64,000 nucleotides of DNA from Stenotrophomonas sp. 610A2 (GTDB lineage Bacteria > Pseudomonadota > Gammaproteobacteria > Xanthomonadales > Xanthomonadaceae): contig NZ_CP130832.1 of the NCBI RefSeq assembly GCF_030549615.1, positions 1,116,001 to 1,180,000 on the forward strand. The letters are read 5' to 3'. This document shows, piece after piece, positions 1 to 8,193 of this stretch. The notes beneath the pieces were generated by a model. The model did not search any database. It was given only the letters and a program-made list of their open reading frames with translations, and was not told where the DNA came from. Made by a program: the position numbers and the translations under genes. Position 1 is the first letter of the stretch. Each line of letters begins with the position of its first letter.

Positions 1-182
1 GCGAGATCGTTGCTGGCGCGCACGAGCATCTGGTGCCCGGTGGTTGGCTGTTGATGGAGCACGGCTGGGATCAGGGTGATGCGATCCGCGCACTGCTGGA
101 GCAGGCGGGATTTGTGGAAGTACAGACAGTGCAGGATCTGGAGCAGCGCGATCGGGTGACCTTGGGCCGTTGGCCTGGTTGA
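1..182 (+). CDS. prmC: Release-factor glutamine N5-methyltransferase PrmC, C-terminal fragment
   Basis: The 5' end lies outside the window. The open frame begins at base 3 and stops with TGA at 180-182. The visible ~59 residues include [18 protein letters not shown] and end RVTLGRWPG. This is the typical end of the PrmC/HemK family, which methylates the glutamine of the GGQ motif in peptide release factors using S-adenosylmethionine. The catalytic NPPY motif and the SAM-binding loops would lie upstream and cannot be checked. In many bacteria prmC follows prfA; here prfA is about 39 kb away. Confidence 0.8.
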   Translation, partial: EIVAGAHEHLVPGGWLLMEHGWDQGDAIRALLEQAGFVEVQTVQDLEQRDRVTLGRWPG

Positions 183-228
183 GGTAGTTGCTGTTGATGT
201 TGCGGTGGACCCTTGCGGTTGTTTCAGC

Positions 229-258
229 CCGTCATTCCCGCGCAGGCGGGAATGACGG
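229..258. repeat. Perfect 13-bp inverted repeat with GCAG loop
   Basis: The arms CCGTCATTCCCGC (229-241) and its exact complement (246-258) surround a 4-nt loop. It lies between prmC and pip and is not followed by a T-run, so it looks more like a dispersed intergenic hairpin than an intrinsic terminator. It could still protect the 3' end of the prmC transcript. Confidence 0.7.
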
Positions 259-358
259 CATTGAAGCCAATGCCAAACCCTTCGACTCGCCGTGTCCTAC
301 AAACAAGACCCAAACACCGCTGCGCTAGACTAGCCGTCCTGTTCCCCGCGAGGCTGTC

Positions 359-1303
359 ATGCGCACGCTCTACCCCGCCATCGAGCCCTACGATACCGGC
401 ACGCTCAAGGTCGACGACCGCCATACGCTGTACTTCGAACAATGCGGCAATCCCAACGGCAAGCCGGTGGTGATGTTGCATGGCGGCCCCGGTGGCGGCT
501 GCAGCGACAAGATGCGTCAGTTCCACGACCCGTCCAAGTACCGCATCATCCTGTTCGATCAGCGTGGTTCGGGCCGTTCCACCCCGCATGCGGATCTGGT
601 CGACAACACCACCTGGGATCTGGTTGCCGACATCGAGAAGCTGCGCGAGAAGCTCGTCGTCGACAGCTGGCAGGTATTCGGTGGCAGCTGGGGTTCGACG
701 CTGGCGTTGGCCTATGCCGAAACCCACCCGCAGCGCGTGACCGAGCTGGTACTGCGCGGCATCTTCATGCTGCGCCGCTGGGAGCTGGAATGGTTCTACC
801 AGGAAGGCGCCAACCGCCTGTTCCCGGATGCCTGGGAGCACTACCTCAAGCCGATCCCGGCCGTCGAACGCCATGACCTGATCTCGGCCTTCCATCGCCG
901 CCTGACCAGCGACGACGAGGCCACGCGCCTGGCCGCCGCCAAGGCCTGGAGCGTGTGGGAAGGTGCCACCAGCTTCCTGCATGTGGACGATGATTTCGTC
1001 AACAGCCACGAAGACCCGCAGTTCGCACTGGCCTTCGCCCGCATCGAGAACCACTACTTCGTCAACGGCGGTTTCTTCGAAGTCGAAGACCAGCTGCTGC
1101 GCGACGCGCACAAGATTGCCCACATCCCTGGCGTGATCGTGCACGGCCGTTACGACGTGGTCTGCCCGCTGGCCAATGCCTGGGAACTGCACAAGGCCTG
1201 GCCGAAGGCGCAGTTGCATATCAGCCCGGCATCCGGCCATTCGGCATTCGAAGCCGAGAACGTCGACGCACTGGTGCGCGCCACCGACAGCTTCGCCGGC
1301 TGA
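359..1303 (+). CDS. pip: Proline iminopeptidase (alpha/beta hydrolase, S33)
   Basis: This cytoplasmic aminopeptidase removes N-terminal proline from peptides. The 314-residue protein shows the oxyanion motif HGGPGGG (41-47), DQRGSGRS (67-74), the nucleophile in GGSWGS with Ser110, the acid Asp266 in HGRYD, and His294 in SGHSAF. These positions match the known catalytic triad numbering of the Xanthomonas enzyme. Length is normal and no lesion is visible. It is a single-gene unit: upstream is a hairpin repeat, and downstream is a block of GTAG-type and other palindromic repeats. Confidence 0.95.
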   Translation: MRTLYPAIEPYDTGTLKVDDRHTLYFEQCGNPNGKPVVMLHGGPGGGCSDKMRQFHDPSKYRIILFDQRGSGRSTPHADLVDNTTWDLVADIEKLREKLVVDSWQVFGGSWGSTLALAYAETHPQRVTELVLRGIFMLRRWELEWFYQEGANRLFPDAWEHYLKPIPAVERHDLISAFHRRLTSDDEATRLAAAKAWSVWEGATSFLHVDDDFVNSHEDPQFALAFARIENHYFVNGGFFEVEDQLLRDAHKIAHIPGVIVHGRYDVVCPLANAWELHKAWPKAQLHISPASGHSAFEAENVDALVRATDSFAG

Positions 1304-1664
1304 TAAGCGAGCTGTAGTGCCGAGCCATGCTCGGCATGAGCGTTACCGATAAACCGGTTTGTAGGAGCGGCATCAGCCGCGAAGCTCGTAGATGACCCGA
1401 TGGCAGAAATGCCCAACGGATCACTACCGTCAGCTTCGCGGCTGACGCCGCTCCTACAGTTTTGGGTTGCTGGTAAGGCCCTTGCCGAGCATGGCTCGGC
1501 ATTACCGCTTCGCTCCCTCCCTTTCGCGTAGCGAAGGGGAGGGCTGGGGGGGGGTGCTTTGGCTGGTGCTCTCAGAGCTTCGCGGCTGATGCTGTTCCTG
1601 GATTTGTCGGGTTGCCGGTAAAGCCCCTGCCGAGCATGGCTCGGCACTACAAATGAGGTCTGGC
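1304..1664. repeat. Intergenic repeat cluster: SMAG-type and GGAGCGGC-type palindromes
   Basis: This gene-free stretch is mostly repeats. GTAG-headed stem-loops (core GTAGTGCCGAGCCATG...) lie at 1314-1336 on the plus strand, and at 1483-1505 (GTAA variant) and 1628-1650 on the minus strand. A second family (GTAGGAGCGGC...GCCGCGAAGC) forms an inverted pair spanning 1361-1458. A third, G/C-rich hairpin (CCCTCCCTTTCGCG...GGGAGGG) lies near 1514-1550. No convincing ORF is present. Confidence 0.8.
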
Positions 1665-1761
1665 TAAAAATTCACCAGTGGTTGCCAGGGCTTGGTACAC
1701 AAGCGCTGCAGGCTCTTATCCACAGCTTGTGTATATGCCGGGACACAGCCTGTGTGGACAA
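1665..1761. repeat. Repeat with two inverted DnaA-box-like motifs (copy A)
   Basis: The element begins AAAAATTCACC and contains TTATCCACAG at 1716-1725, then exactly 18 nt, then an inverted CACAG...TGTGGACAA half at 1744-1761. The same layout, with the same spacing, occurs at 48216-48312 and 48711-48806. This copy carries a perfect DnaA-box consensus (TTATCCACA). It sits just beyond the 3' end of the minus-strand LysR gene. Confidence 0.65.
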
Positions 1762-1789
1762 CGCGAGACCAAACCGGCGCGATCGGGCT

Positions 1790-2686
1790 TCACCATTCGC
1801 CTGCCAACAGGGCCTCTGCCAGAACCTTCAACTTGGGCGATACCTGCCGCGATGGCGGATAGACCAGCGACAGTGCACGGGTTCGTCCTTCATGGGCCTG
1901 CAACACGCGCTGCAAGCGCCCATCGGCCAGGGCGTCGGCGACGGCGAAGTCCATCACCTGGACGATGCCCACTCCGGCCAAAGCTGCTTCCACCAACGGG
2001 TCACCGCTGTCGAATACCATCCGCGTCGGCGGGGTGAAATCGTGCATCTGTCCGTCCAGCGCCCGGAACTGCCAGTCCACCAGGCGGCCACTGCGCAGAT
2101 TGCGCACTGCAAGGCAGGTATGGTCGTGCAATGCCTCAACCGTGCCCGGCTCTCCGTGGCGAACAAGGTAGGCGGGCGCGGCAACCGTCACCCAACGCAA
2201 AGGCCGCAACGGCCTTGCCACCATTCGTACATCGCTGATCGTGCCGGTACGCAGGGCTGCGTCAAAACCTTCTTCGGCGAGGTCGACCAGGCGGTCATTG
2301 AGCACCAGCTCGAATTGCAGCTGTGGATGCGCGGCGATCAGTTTTCCGGCCAATGGCACCAGCACCTTGCGCCCGAACATCGAGGGCGCGGTCAGCTTCA
2401 ACACGCCAGATGGAACACAAGGGCGATCACCCAACTGGCGCTGTGCATCCTCCAGTCCGCTGAGCAGTGGCTGGCAGTGTTCGACGAACTGGCGCCCATC
2501 CGGCGTCAGGCTGACGTTGCGGGTGTTGCGGTGGAGCAGGCGCACGCCCAATGAATGCTCCAGTCTGCTGATCGCCCGCGACAGGCCGGATTGGCTCAGC
2601 CCGAGCTGTCCTGCGGCAACGGTGAAGCTGCGGGCATCGGCAACCTGCACCAGCATGCGTACGGCGTTGAGGTCCATGGCGTCCAT
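1790..2686 (-). CDS. LysR-family transcriptional regulator
   Basis: This 298-residue protein has an N-terminal winged HTH (about residues 4-65, with VAAGQLGLSQSGLSRAISRLE) and a C-terminal effector-binding fold (about 90-295). It belongs to the LysR subgroup that includes DsdC/AphB-like repressors of divergent genes. It is divergently transcribed from the DHA2 transporter at 2782, the usual arrangement for a local regulator of an efflux gene. A second ATG at 2677 is an equally possible start. The ligand cannot be inferred. Confidence 0.9.
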   Translation of the reverse strand: MDAMDLNAVRMLVQVADARSFTVAAGQLGLSQSGLSRAISRLEHSLGVRLLHRNTRNVSLTPDGRQFVEHCQPLLSGLEDAQRQLGDRPCVPSGVLKLTAPSMFGRKVLVPLAGKLIAAHPQLQFELVLNDRLVDLAEEGFDAALRTGTISDVRMVARPLRPLRWVTVAAPAYLVRHGEPGTVEALHDHTCLAVRNLRSGRLVDWQFRALDGQMHDFTPPTRMVFDSGDPLVEAALAGVGIVQVMDFAVADALADGRLQRVLQAHEGRTRALSLVYPPSRQVSPKLKVLAEALLAGEW

Positions 2687-2703
2687 TGATGCAAATCCGC
2701 ATT

Positions 2704-2715
2704 ACACATATGTGT
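2704..2715. promoter_or_regulatory. Candidate LysR operator in divergent promoter region
   Basis: A perfect 12-bp palindrome, ACACATATGTGT, lies in the 95-bp space between the divergent LysR and transporter genes. Dyads in this position are the usual binding sites of LysR regulators. It starts 18 nt upstream of the LysR start codon, consistent with autoregulation. The assignment rests on position and symmetry only. Confidence 0.45.
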
Positions 2716-2781
2716 GTATCCTGATTTATCTGCGCAACGTCATCAATAAGACTGTGCGCCCCGCGCTTCTGGATTCACGCA

Positions 2782-4215
2782 ATGCAGGTTTCACCCTCTC
2801 CACTTTCCACCACGCCGCGGCTGGCGCTTGCGCTGCTGGCCACGGCGCAACTGATCATCGCCCTGGATGCGACCATCATCTTCGTCGCCCTGCATGACAT
2901 GGGGCGCGCGCTGCAGATCAATGCGCAGCAGCTGCAATGGGTGGTCAGCGCTTACACCGTCGCTTTCGGCGGCTGCCTGTTGCTGGGTGGCCGCGCGGCG
3001 GATCTGCTTGGCAAGCGGCGTTTCTATCGGCTGGGCATGGCTTTGTTCGCGTTGGCTTCGCTGGTCGGCGGCTTCAGCAGCAGCGCTTGGCTGTTGGTGG
3101 CGGCACGCGCGGTGCAGGGCATCGGTGCGGCCTTGCTGTTCCCGGCCACCCTGGCCTTGATCAATACGCTGTACGCCGAAGGCGCGCCGCGCAATCGCGC
3201 GCTGGCGATCTGGAGCATGGCCAGTGCCGGTGGTCTTGCGTTGGGGACGCTGCTAGGAGGCGTGCTCACCCAGCAGTTCGGCTGGGCATCGGTGCTGCTG
3301 GTGATCGTGCCGATTGCCGGGGCGTGTGCAGTGTTGGGTGGCTATTGGTTGCCGTTGGACGGCCCGCGCGCGCGCGGCCGTTCATTCGATCTCGCCGGCT
3401 GTTTCACGGTGACTGTCGGCGGCAGCCTGCTGGTCACCACCTTGGTGCAGGGGCCGGAATGGGGTTGGGCAGCGCCGATAACGCTGGCTTGCCTGCTGCT
3501 GTCATTGTTGTTGCTGGCAGCATTCGTGCTGATTGAACGGCGCAGTGTCGATCCGCTGATGCACTTCGCCTTGCTGCGGGTACCCGGGCTGCGTGCTGCG
3601 ATGTGGCTGACCATGTTGTTCATGAGCAGCTTCGGTGTGCAGTACTACTTCCTGGCGCTGTACTACCAGGATGGCTACGGCTGGAGCCCGTTGCAGGCTG
3701 GCATGGCCTTCCTGCCGCCGACCCTGGTCTGCACCGTCGGCATCCGTATCGCCGAGCGCATGCTGGCGGCGCGTTCGCCGCGGCAGGTGCTGGCATGGGG
3801 ATTGGCGGCGGGTGCAGTGGGTATCGCGGGCGTTGCGGCCGCCTTGCCGCACGGCGCGGCTTACTGGCCACTGCTGCCAGGCATCGTGCTGCTCAGCCTG
3901 GGCCAGGGCATGACCTGGACGGCGATGTGGATCGTGGCCGGGCAGGGTGTTCCGGCTGCGCAGCAAGGCGTGGCGTCCGGCATGGCCGCGACCGCGCAGC
4001 AGATCGGCGGCGCGTTGGGTCTGGCAGTGCTGGTGATGCTGGCCAATGCGGCACGCGCAACAGCACCGGCTGACAGCGCGCAGGCGCTGCAGGGCCTGGT
4101 CCATGCGCAGTATGGTGCTGCGCTGTTCGCCGTACTTGGCGTGGTGGTTGCATTGCGCCTGCGGCCGGCGCCGCTAGACTGCAGCTCCGACGACTGCCTG
4201 CCAAGCGACGCATGA
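2782..4215 (+). CDS. DHA2-family MFS drug/solute efflux transporter
   Basis: This 477-residue polytopic inner-membrane protein has about 14 hydrophobic segments. The first carries ALDATIIFVAL, close to the DHA2 signature LDxTIVNVAL. GGRAADLLGKRR between TM2 and TM3 is the MFS motif A. EmrB/QacA-like members exchange protons for drugs or other hydrophobic compounds. The gene is divergent from a LysR regulator and its stop overlaps the next start by 4 bp (ATGA), so the downstream small protein is probably co-translated. No periplasmic adaptor (EmrA-like) gene is nearby, so it may act alone. Confidence 0.88.
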   Translation: MQVSPSPLSTTPRLALALLATAQLIIALDATIIFVALHDMGRALQINAQQLQWVVSAYTVAFGGCLLLGGRAADLLGKRRFYRLGMALFALASLVGGFSSSAWLLVAARAVQGIGAALLFPATLALINTLYAEGAPRNRALAIWSMASAGGLALGTLLGGVLTQQFGWASVLLVIVPIAGACAVLGGYWLPLDGPRARGRSFDLAGCFTVTVGGSLLVTTLVQGPEWGWAAPITLACLLLSLLLLAAFVLIERRSVDPLMHFALLRVPGLRAAMWLTMLFMSSFGVQYYFLALYYQDGYGWSPLQAGMAFLPPTLVCTVGIRIAERMLAARSPRQVLAWGLAAGAVGIAGVAAALPHGAAYWPLLPGIVLLSLGQGMTWTAMWIVAGQGVPAAQQGVASGMAATAQQIGGALGLAVLVMLANAARATAPADSAQALQGLVHAQYGAALFAVLGVVVALRLRPAPLDCSSDDCLPSDA

Positions 4216-4907
4216 TTGAACTGTTGGATCTCCGCCAGACCCTGGACAGCTTCGCCAGCTGCAACGACGACGATGAGGTGTGGGCGCGCTACGGCTGGGT
4301 CCACGCCAGTGATGGCGGTGCGCTTGGTGCTTCGTTCTGGCTGCCGGCCAGCGAAGCGGAGGCGTTCGACGATGATGAGTTGCCGACGGCGGCGCGTGCC
4401 TTGGGTCTTTCGAGTTTCCTGGAACCGGCGACCTTTGCCGATGTGCTCGATGTGCAGAAGCGCCAGCGTCCGCTATCGACGCTGGACGATTACGCGGCGG
4501 CGCTGGACTACTACGCCGAGTACGACGCGTTCCTGCAGGTGCCCGGTATCGATGAAGCCCTCGGCGAGGCTTCCGATGCGGAGCAGGCAGCAGCGCTGGC
4601 AATTGGTGTCGGGCTTGGCATCTACCCCAGTTTCGATGTGGTGCTGGCGCAATGTCCCGCGCAATCAGTGAAGGAAGCAGCGCGGCAGGTGGCGGTGTTG
4701 TTGGCGGTATCGATTGGCGAGGCTTTGGCTGCTTGCCGCGATCTGCCGGTGTGTCTGGGCGAACAGCTGGACCGGAAGCGTTGCGCCGGAATTGTCGCGG
4801 CCTTCGATGCCTTGGGCGTGCCGTTGCAGGTGCGAGGCTACAAACCCTTCCCGTGGTCAGACGTTCCAACACCAGCAGGTGTTGTGCGAACTGTGGGAGC
4901 GGCGTAA
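4212..4907 (+). CDS. Conserved hypothetical acidic protein
   Basis: This 231-residue protein belongs to no family I recognise. It is cytoplasmic in character, with no signal peptide or membrane span. It is rich in Asp/Glu/Ala in the first 120 residues, including paired aspartates near residues 52-55. The second half has several Ala/Val-rich helices (QAAALAIGVGLGIYPSFDVVL). It overlaps the transporter stop by 4 bp, which suggests translational coupling. The last few codons run into a palindromic repeat at 4893, so its C-terminal residues (VVRTVGAA) may derive from the repeat. Confidence 0.7.
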   Translation: MIELLDLRQTLDSFASCNDDDEVWARYGWVHASDGGALGASFWLPASEAEAFDDDELPTAARALGLSSFLEPATFADVLDVQKRQRPLSTLDDYAAALDYYAEYDAFLQVPGIDEALGEASDAEQAAALAIGVGLGIYPSFDVVLAQCPAQSVKEAARQVAVLLAVSIGEALAACRDLPVCLGEQLDRKRCAGIVAAFDALGVPLQVRGYKPFPWSDVPTPAGVVRTVGAA

Positions 4908-4956
4908 GCCGCTCCCACAAGAGCAACAGCGCTGTAGTGCCGAGCCATGCTCGGCA
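4893..4956. repeat. Perfect palindrome followed by SMAG-type element
   Basis: GTGGGAGCGGC (4893-4903), loop GTAA and its exact complement to 4918 overlap the end of the preceding gene. A GTAG-headed stem-loop follows at 4934-4956, and a half-copy of the GGAGCGGC family (GCTTCGCGGCTTACGCCGC) lies near 4992-5012. The first hairpin may help stop transcription between the convergent genes, though there is no T-run. Confidence 0.7.
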
Positions 4957-5012
4957 GGGGCCTTGCCGGTGTTCCGTCCGACAGTTCTCCAGCTTCGCGG
5001 CTTACGCCGCTC

Positions 5013-5843
5013 CTAAAGCGCGGCGCTGCGCGGTTCCTGCATGGCGAGCAACATCGGCTGCAGATTGCGGAATATCCGCTCCAGTCGCTCTGCCCAGGCT
5101 TGCTGCCCCGCCACATCTGCAATCAGGTCCTGGCGGATCTCCAGCTCCACATGCACCAGTCCGCGGCCTTCGCCATGCACCGGCACCGCATAGTCGCTGC
5201 TGCTGTTCACCGAATACGGCTGGTTGTCGCCCACCACCAGGTCGCCTTCCTCGCGCAAGGCCTGCAGCAGCGCATGCGCGAAACGGGTGTCCTGGTGGTA
5301 GAGCACGCCTGCGTGCCACGGACGTTCCACGCCGGCCATCGCCGGGGTGAAGCTGTGCATCATCACCAGCAGGGTCGGCACGCCTGCATCGCGCCGGCGG
5401 TCCAGCTCGGCGTCGATGCGCGCATGGTAGGGCGCATGGATCGCGTCGATGCGCTGTTGGCGTTGTTGCGGATCAAGACCGAGATTGGCGGGAACAACGG
5501 TGCCATCGCTGACTTCAGGGATCAGCGTCGGCGACACCAATGGCCGGTTGCAGTCGATCAGCAACCGCGAATAGGTCTGCTCGATGGCCCAGGCGTCCAG
5601 GCGCTCGGCGAGGGCGCGGGTGGTGGCGGCGATGCCGATATCCCAGCCGATATGCCGGTCCAGTTCGGCCTGCGGCAAACCCAGGTCCTGCAGTGCCAGC
5701 GGCACGCGCTGGCCGGCATGATCGGCCAGCAGCAGGAAAGGTGAAGCGCCGTGCGGGTTGTGCACGCTGAAGACCGCCGGATCATCGGTGCCGAGCAGCG
5801 GTGCAGCGCTGTGCAAGCCAGAATCAGCCACGTGGGCGCCCAT
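5013..5843 (-). CDS. N-formylglutamate amidohydrolase-family protein
   Basis: This 276-residue protein matches the FGase family by HNPHGASPFLLLADHAGQ near the N terminus, SRLLIDCNRP near residue 95, and MMHSFTPAM near 165. These contain the conserved His, Glu/Asp and Asn/Arg positions of the zinc-dependent hydrolase fold. Classical members (HutG) hydrolyse N-formyl-L-glutamate in histidine breakdown. No hut gene is nearby, so the substrate is unknown. Its start overlaps the NUDIX gene by 20 bp, making it the last cistron of a four-gene overlapped operon. Confidence 0.8.
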   Translation of the reverse strand: MGAHVADSGLHSAAPLLGTDDPAVFSVHNPHGASPFLLLADHAGQRVPLALQDLGLPQAELDRHIGWDIGIAATTRALAERLDAWAIEQTYSRLLIDCNRPLVSPTLIPEVSDGTVVPANLGLDPQQRQQRIDAIHAPYHARIDAELDRRRDAGVPTLLVMMHSFTPAMAGVERPWHAGVLYHQDTRFAHALLQALREEGDLVVGDNQPYSVNSSSDYAVPVHGEGRGLVHVELEIRQDLIADVAGQQAWAERLERIFRNLQPMLLAMQEPRSAAL

Positions 5844-6375
5844 CCAGATGGTGTTCGATCATCCACAGGCCGGCCCACAGTTTCGCGTCCAGCTCATAGC
5901 CTTCGCCCATCTTCTCCACCAGCCAGGCCGCAGCGCGTTGGCGCGGGATGCTGTGCACGGTGATGTCTTCGCTGGCGTCGCCGCCACCGTCGCCAACCTT
6001 GCGCAGGCCGGTGGCGCGCACGAAGGCGATCTTCTCGCTGCTGGCGCCGGAGGAGGTGGGGCCGATCATCAGCACTTCGGCGTGGTCGGCGGTCCAGCCG
6101 GTTTCTTCTTCCAGCTCGCGCACGGCCGAAACCTCGATGGATTCACCGGCATCGATATCGCCGACCAGCCCGGCCGGCATCTCGATGGTGCGCGCCTGCA
6201 GCGGCACGCGGAACTGCTCCACGAACAGTACTTCATCGTCCGGGGTGACCGCGATGATGATCGCGGCCAGTCCGCCCGCATGGGTGCGCTCGCTGTATTC
6301 CCAGGTGCCGCGCACCAGCATGCGCTGGTATTTGCCTTCGTAGACGACGCGGGGTTCGGCGGTGTTCTGGCTCAT
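5824..6375 (-). CDS. NUDIX hydrolase, ADP-ribose pyrophosphatase-like
   Basis: The protein is 183 residues with the start placed at ATG 6375, which overlaps the upstream stop as ATGA. The longer open frame to 6468 lies inside the exonuclease gene and is disfavoured. A complete Nudix box runs from G72 to W94 (G-x5-E78-x7-REL-x-EE-x-GW). AGLVGDIDAGE before it resembles ADP-sugar pyrophosphatases such as NudF/NudE, which split ADP-ribose or ADP-sugars. It lies between an exonuclease and an amidohydrolase in an overlapped run, which points to a salvage or clean-up role, an inference only. Confidence 0.85.
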   Translation of the reverse strand: MSQNTAEPRVVYEGKYQRMLVRGTWEYSERTHAGGLAAIIIAVTPDDEVLFVEQFRVPLQARTIEMPAGLVGDIDAGESIEVSAVRELEEETGWTADHAEVLMIGPTSSGASSEKIAFVRATGLRKVGDGGGDASEDITVHSIPRQRAAAWLVEKMGEGYELDAKLWAGLWMIEHHLDGRPRG

Positions 6376-7310
6376 GCGAACTCGTTGGCTGGAGTGGAAG
6401 GGGATTGCAGGCCGGCAGCAGTCATCAGCCGACGCCGGGTCATCGGGCCAAACCGAAGCGCCTCGCACAGCCCGCCGAGCATGTCGCCGTCGCCATTGGC
6501 GCGCGCGAAGCCACCGGCGGCGTTGTGCAGCGGTGCGTTCAAGGCGACCGTGGTCAGCTGGCGGAACAGCAGCGCCTGTTCGCGCTGTTCACGTAGCCGT
6601 ACCGCCATGGTGGCGGCGCCGCGCAGGCGCAGGAACGGCACTTCGTCGATGCGTTCGAGCAGGGCGTCCATCGTGCCGAAATGGGCCAGCAGCACCGCCG
6701 CCGATTTGGCGCCGATGCCGGAGACGCCGGGAATGTTGTCGACCGCATCGCCGCTCAAGGCCAGGTAGTCGGCGACCTGGTGGGCGTGCACGCCTTGCCG
6801 TGCCTTCACCCCGTCCGCGCCCCAGCGCTGGTTGCGGGCGTAGTCCCATTGCTCGTCGTGCTCCAGCAGCAGCTGCGACAAATCCTTGTCGGCCGAGATG
6901 ATGACACCGCGCAGGCGGCCGCGGCTGGCGTGCAGGGCACTGCCGATCAGGTCGTCTGCCTCGAATTCGCGGTCGGCCAGCACTTGCAGGCCCAGTGCAG
7001 CGCACAGCGCCTTGCAATGGGCGAACTGGCGGCGCAGTTCCTCCGGGGCCGGATCACGGTTGGCCTTGTAAGCCGGATACAACGCATGGCGGAAGCAGCT
7101 GTCCAGTGCTTCATCGAAGGCCACCGCGATGTGCTGCGGGCGCTCGCGCTCCAGCAGGTCGAGCAGGAAGCGGGCAAAACCGTGAACTGCGTTTACCGGC
7201 CATCCCTGCGCATCCTGGAACTCATTGGGGATGGAGTGCCAGGCGCGGAACACATACAGACTGGCATCAACCAGGTAGAGCGGCTGCAGCGGGGCGTTGG
7301 CAGGGCTCAC
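6372..7310 (-). CDS. 5'-3' exonuclease / flap endonuclease-like (Pol I 5'-nuclease domain)
   Basis: This 312-residue stand-alone 5'-nuclease domain is of the ExoIX/Xni type. Metal-binding acidic residues appear in LVDASLYVFRAWHS, AVAFDEALD, EFEADDLIGS and ISADKDLSQLL. The helix-hairpin-helix DNA-binding motif is GDAVDNIPGVSGIGAKSA. It is about 60 residues longer than E. coli Xni and keeps the acidic residues that Xni-type proteins sometimes lose, so it is probably catalytically competent. Starts and stops overlap neighbours by 4 bp on both sides. Confidence 0.85.
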   Translation of the reverse strand: MSPANAPLQPLYLVDASLYVFRAWHSIPNEFQDAQGWPVNAVHGFARFLLDLLERERPQHIAVAFDEALDSCFRHALYPAYKANRDPAPEELRRQFAHCKALCAALGLQVLADREFEADDLIGSALHASRGRLRGVIISADKDLSQLLLEHDEQWDYARNQRWGADGVKARQGVHAHQVADYLALSGDAVDNIPGVSGIGAKSAAVLLAHFGTMDALLERIDEVPFLRLRGAATMAVRLREQREQALLFRQLTTVALNAPLHNAAGGFARANGDGDMLGGLCEALRFGPMTRRRLMTAAGLQSPSTPANEFA

Positions 7311-7882
7311 GGCTGCCAGTCCTGCAGCAGCTTTGCCGGATCGGGGCGTTCGCGGTCGGGCACGGCGATCTTCGGCGTGCCGATATGGATGAAACCGACG
7401 ATCTGCTCATTGCTGGCCAGGCCCAGATGGCGGGCGACTTCGGGGTCGCTGCTCATCCACGCGGTCAGCCACTGCGCGCCGAAGCCAAGGCCCTGCGCGG
7501 CCTGCAGCAGTGCGAAGCAGACGCAGCCGGCGGTGAGCAGCTGCTCCTGCATGGGCACTTTGGGGTTGTCCTGCAGGCGGGCGATCACGGTGATGATCAG
7601 CGGCGCATGCGAGAAGCGCTGGCGGTCCTTCTCGACCGCGGAGTCGGACGCATTGGGGTCACGCTGGCGGCTGCGCTGGGCCAGGAACTCGCCCAGGGCA
7701 TGGCGGGCCTCGCCCTGCAGGCGCAGGAAACGGAACGGCACCATCTTGCCGTGATCCGGCACGCGTACCGCCGATTGCAGCATGCGCAGCACGGTGGCGG
7801 AGTCCGGCGCAGGCTCGCCCAGTTGCAGGGAGGGCACTGAATGGCGCTGATCCAGCGCTTGCAGGAAGCAGTTGTCGGACAT
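7307..7882 (-). CDS. Nitroreductase-family flavoprotein (YdjA-like)
   Basis: This 191-residue protein belongs to the short nitroreductase branch. It has the N-terminal QALDQRHSVPSLQL segment, the VPDHGKMVPFRF motif used by YdjA-like proteins for FMN binding, and the C-terminal EQIVGFIHIGTP segment. Members reduce nitro or related groups with NAD(P)H and FMN; the natural substrate is not known. It is the first gene of the four-gene minus-strand operon ending at 5013 and overlaps the exonuclease gene by 4 bp. Confidence 0.85.
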   Translation of the reverse strand: MSDNCFLQALDQRHSVPSLQLGEPAPDSATVLRMLQSAVRVPDHGKMVPFRFLRLQGEARHALGEFLAQRSRQRDPNASDSAVEKDRQRFSHAPLIITVIARLQDNPKVPMQEQLLTAGCVCFALLQAAQGLGFGAQWLTAWMSSDPEVARHLGLASNEQIVGFIHIGTPKIAVPDRERPDPAKLLQDWQP

Positions 7883-8193
7883 GGTTCACAGGGGCTGAGG
7901 CGGCTGCTGAGTATAGACGCCGCCCATGTACCGGCCGTTCAGCGCAGATCGGGGTCGGTTTTGTGCGCTGTGTCGTGTGCCCTGAACAAGCTACGGGTCG
8001 CTAATAATCGCCGACACGCTTAGCATTGCTGGTAATGCGAGGAAGGGATCATGAGGTAGGAAGTGCGTACTGCATCACTGACCCTGTTCATCTTCTCCGC
8101 CTACCATGCGCGTGCGGATTCAGGGGCCGCGTCTGCATTTCCTCAATCGTTTAACAGAAGACCAGCGCCTGGAAGGGTGTGGAGCCTTTGCGC

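Noticed and set aside
1665..1761. Possible replication origin because of a DnaA box
   Set aside because: Only two boxes, no AT-rich unwinding region, no dnaA/dnaN/gidA nearby, and the same arrangement recurs at 48 kb as a repeat.
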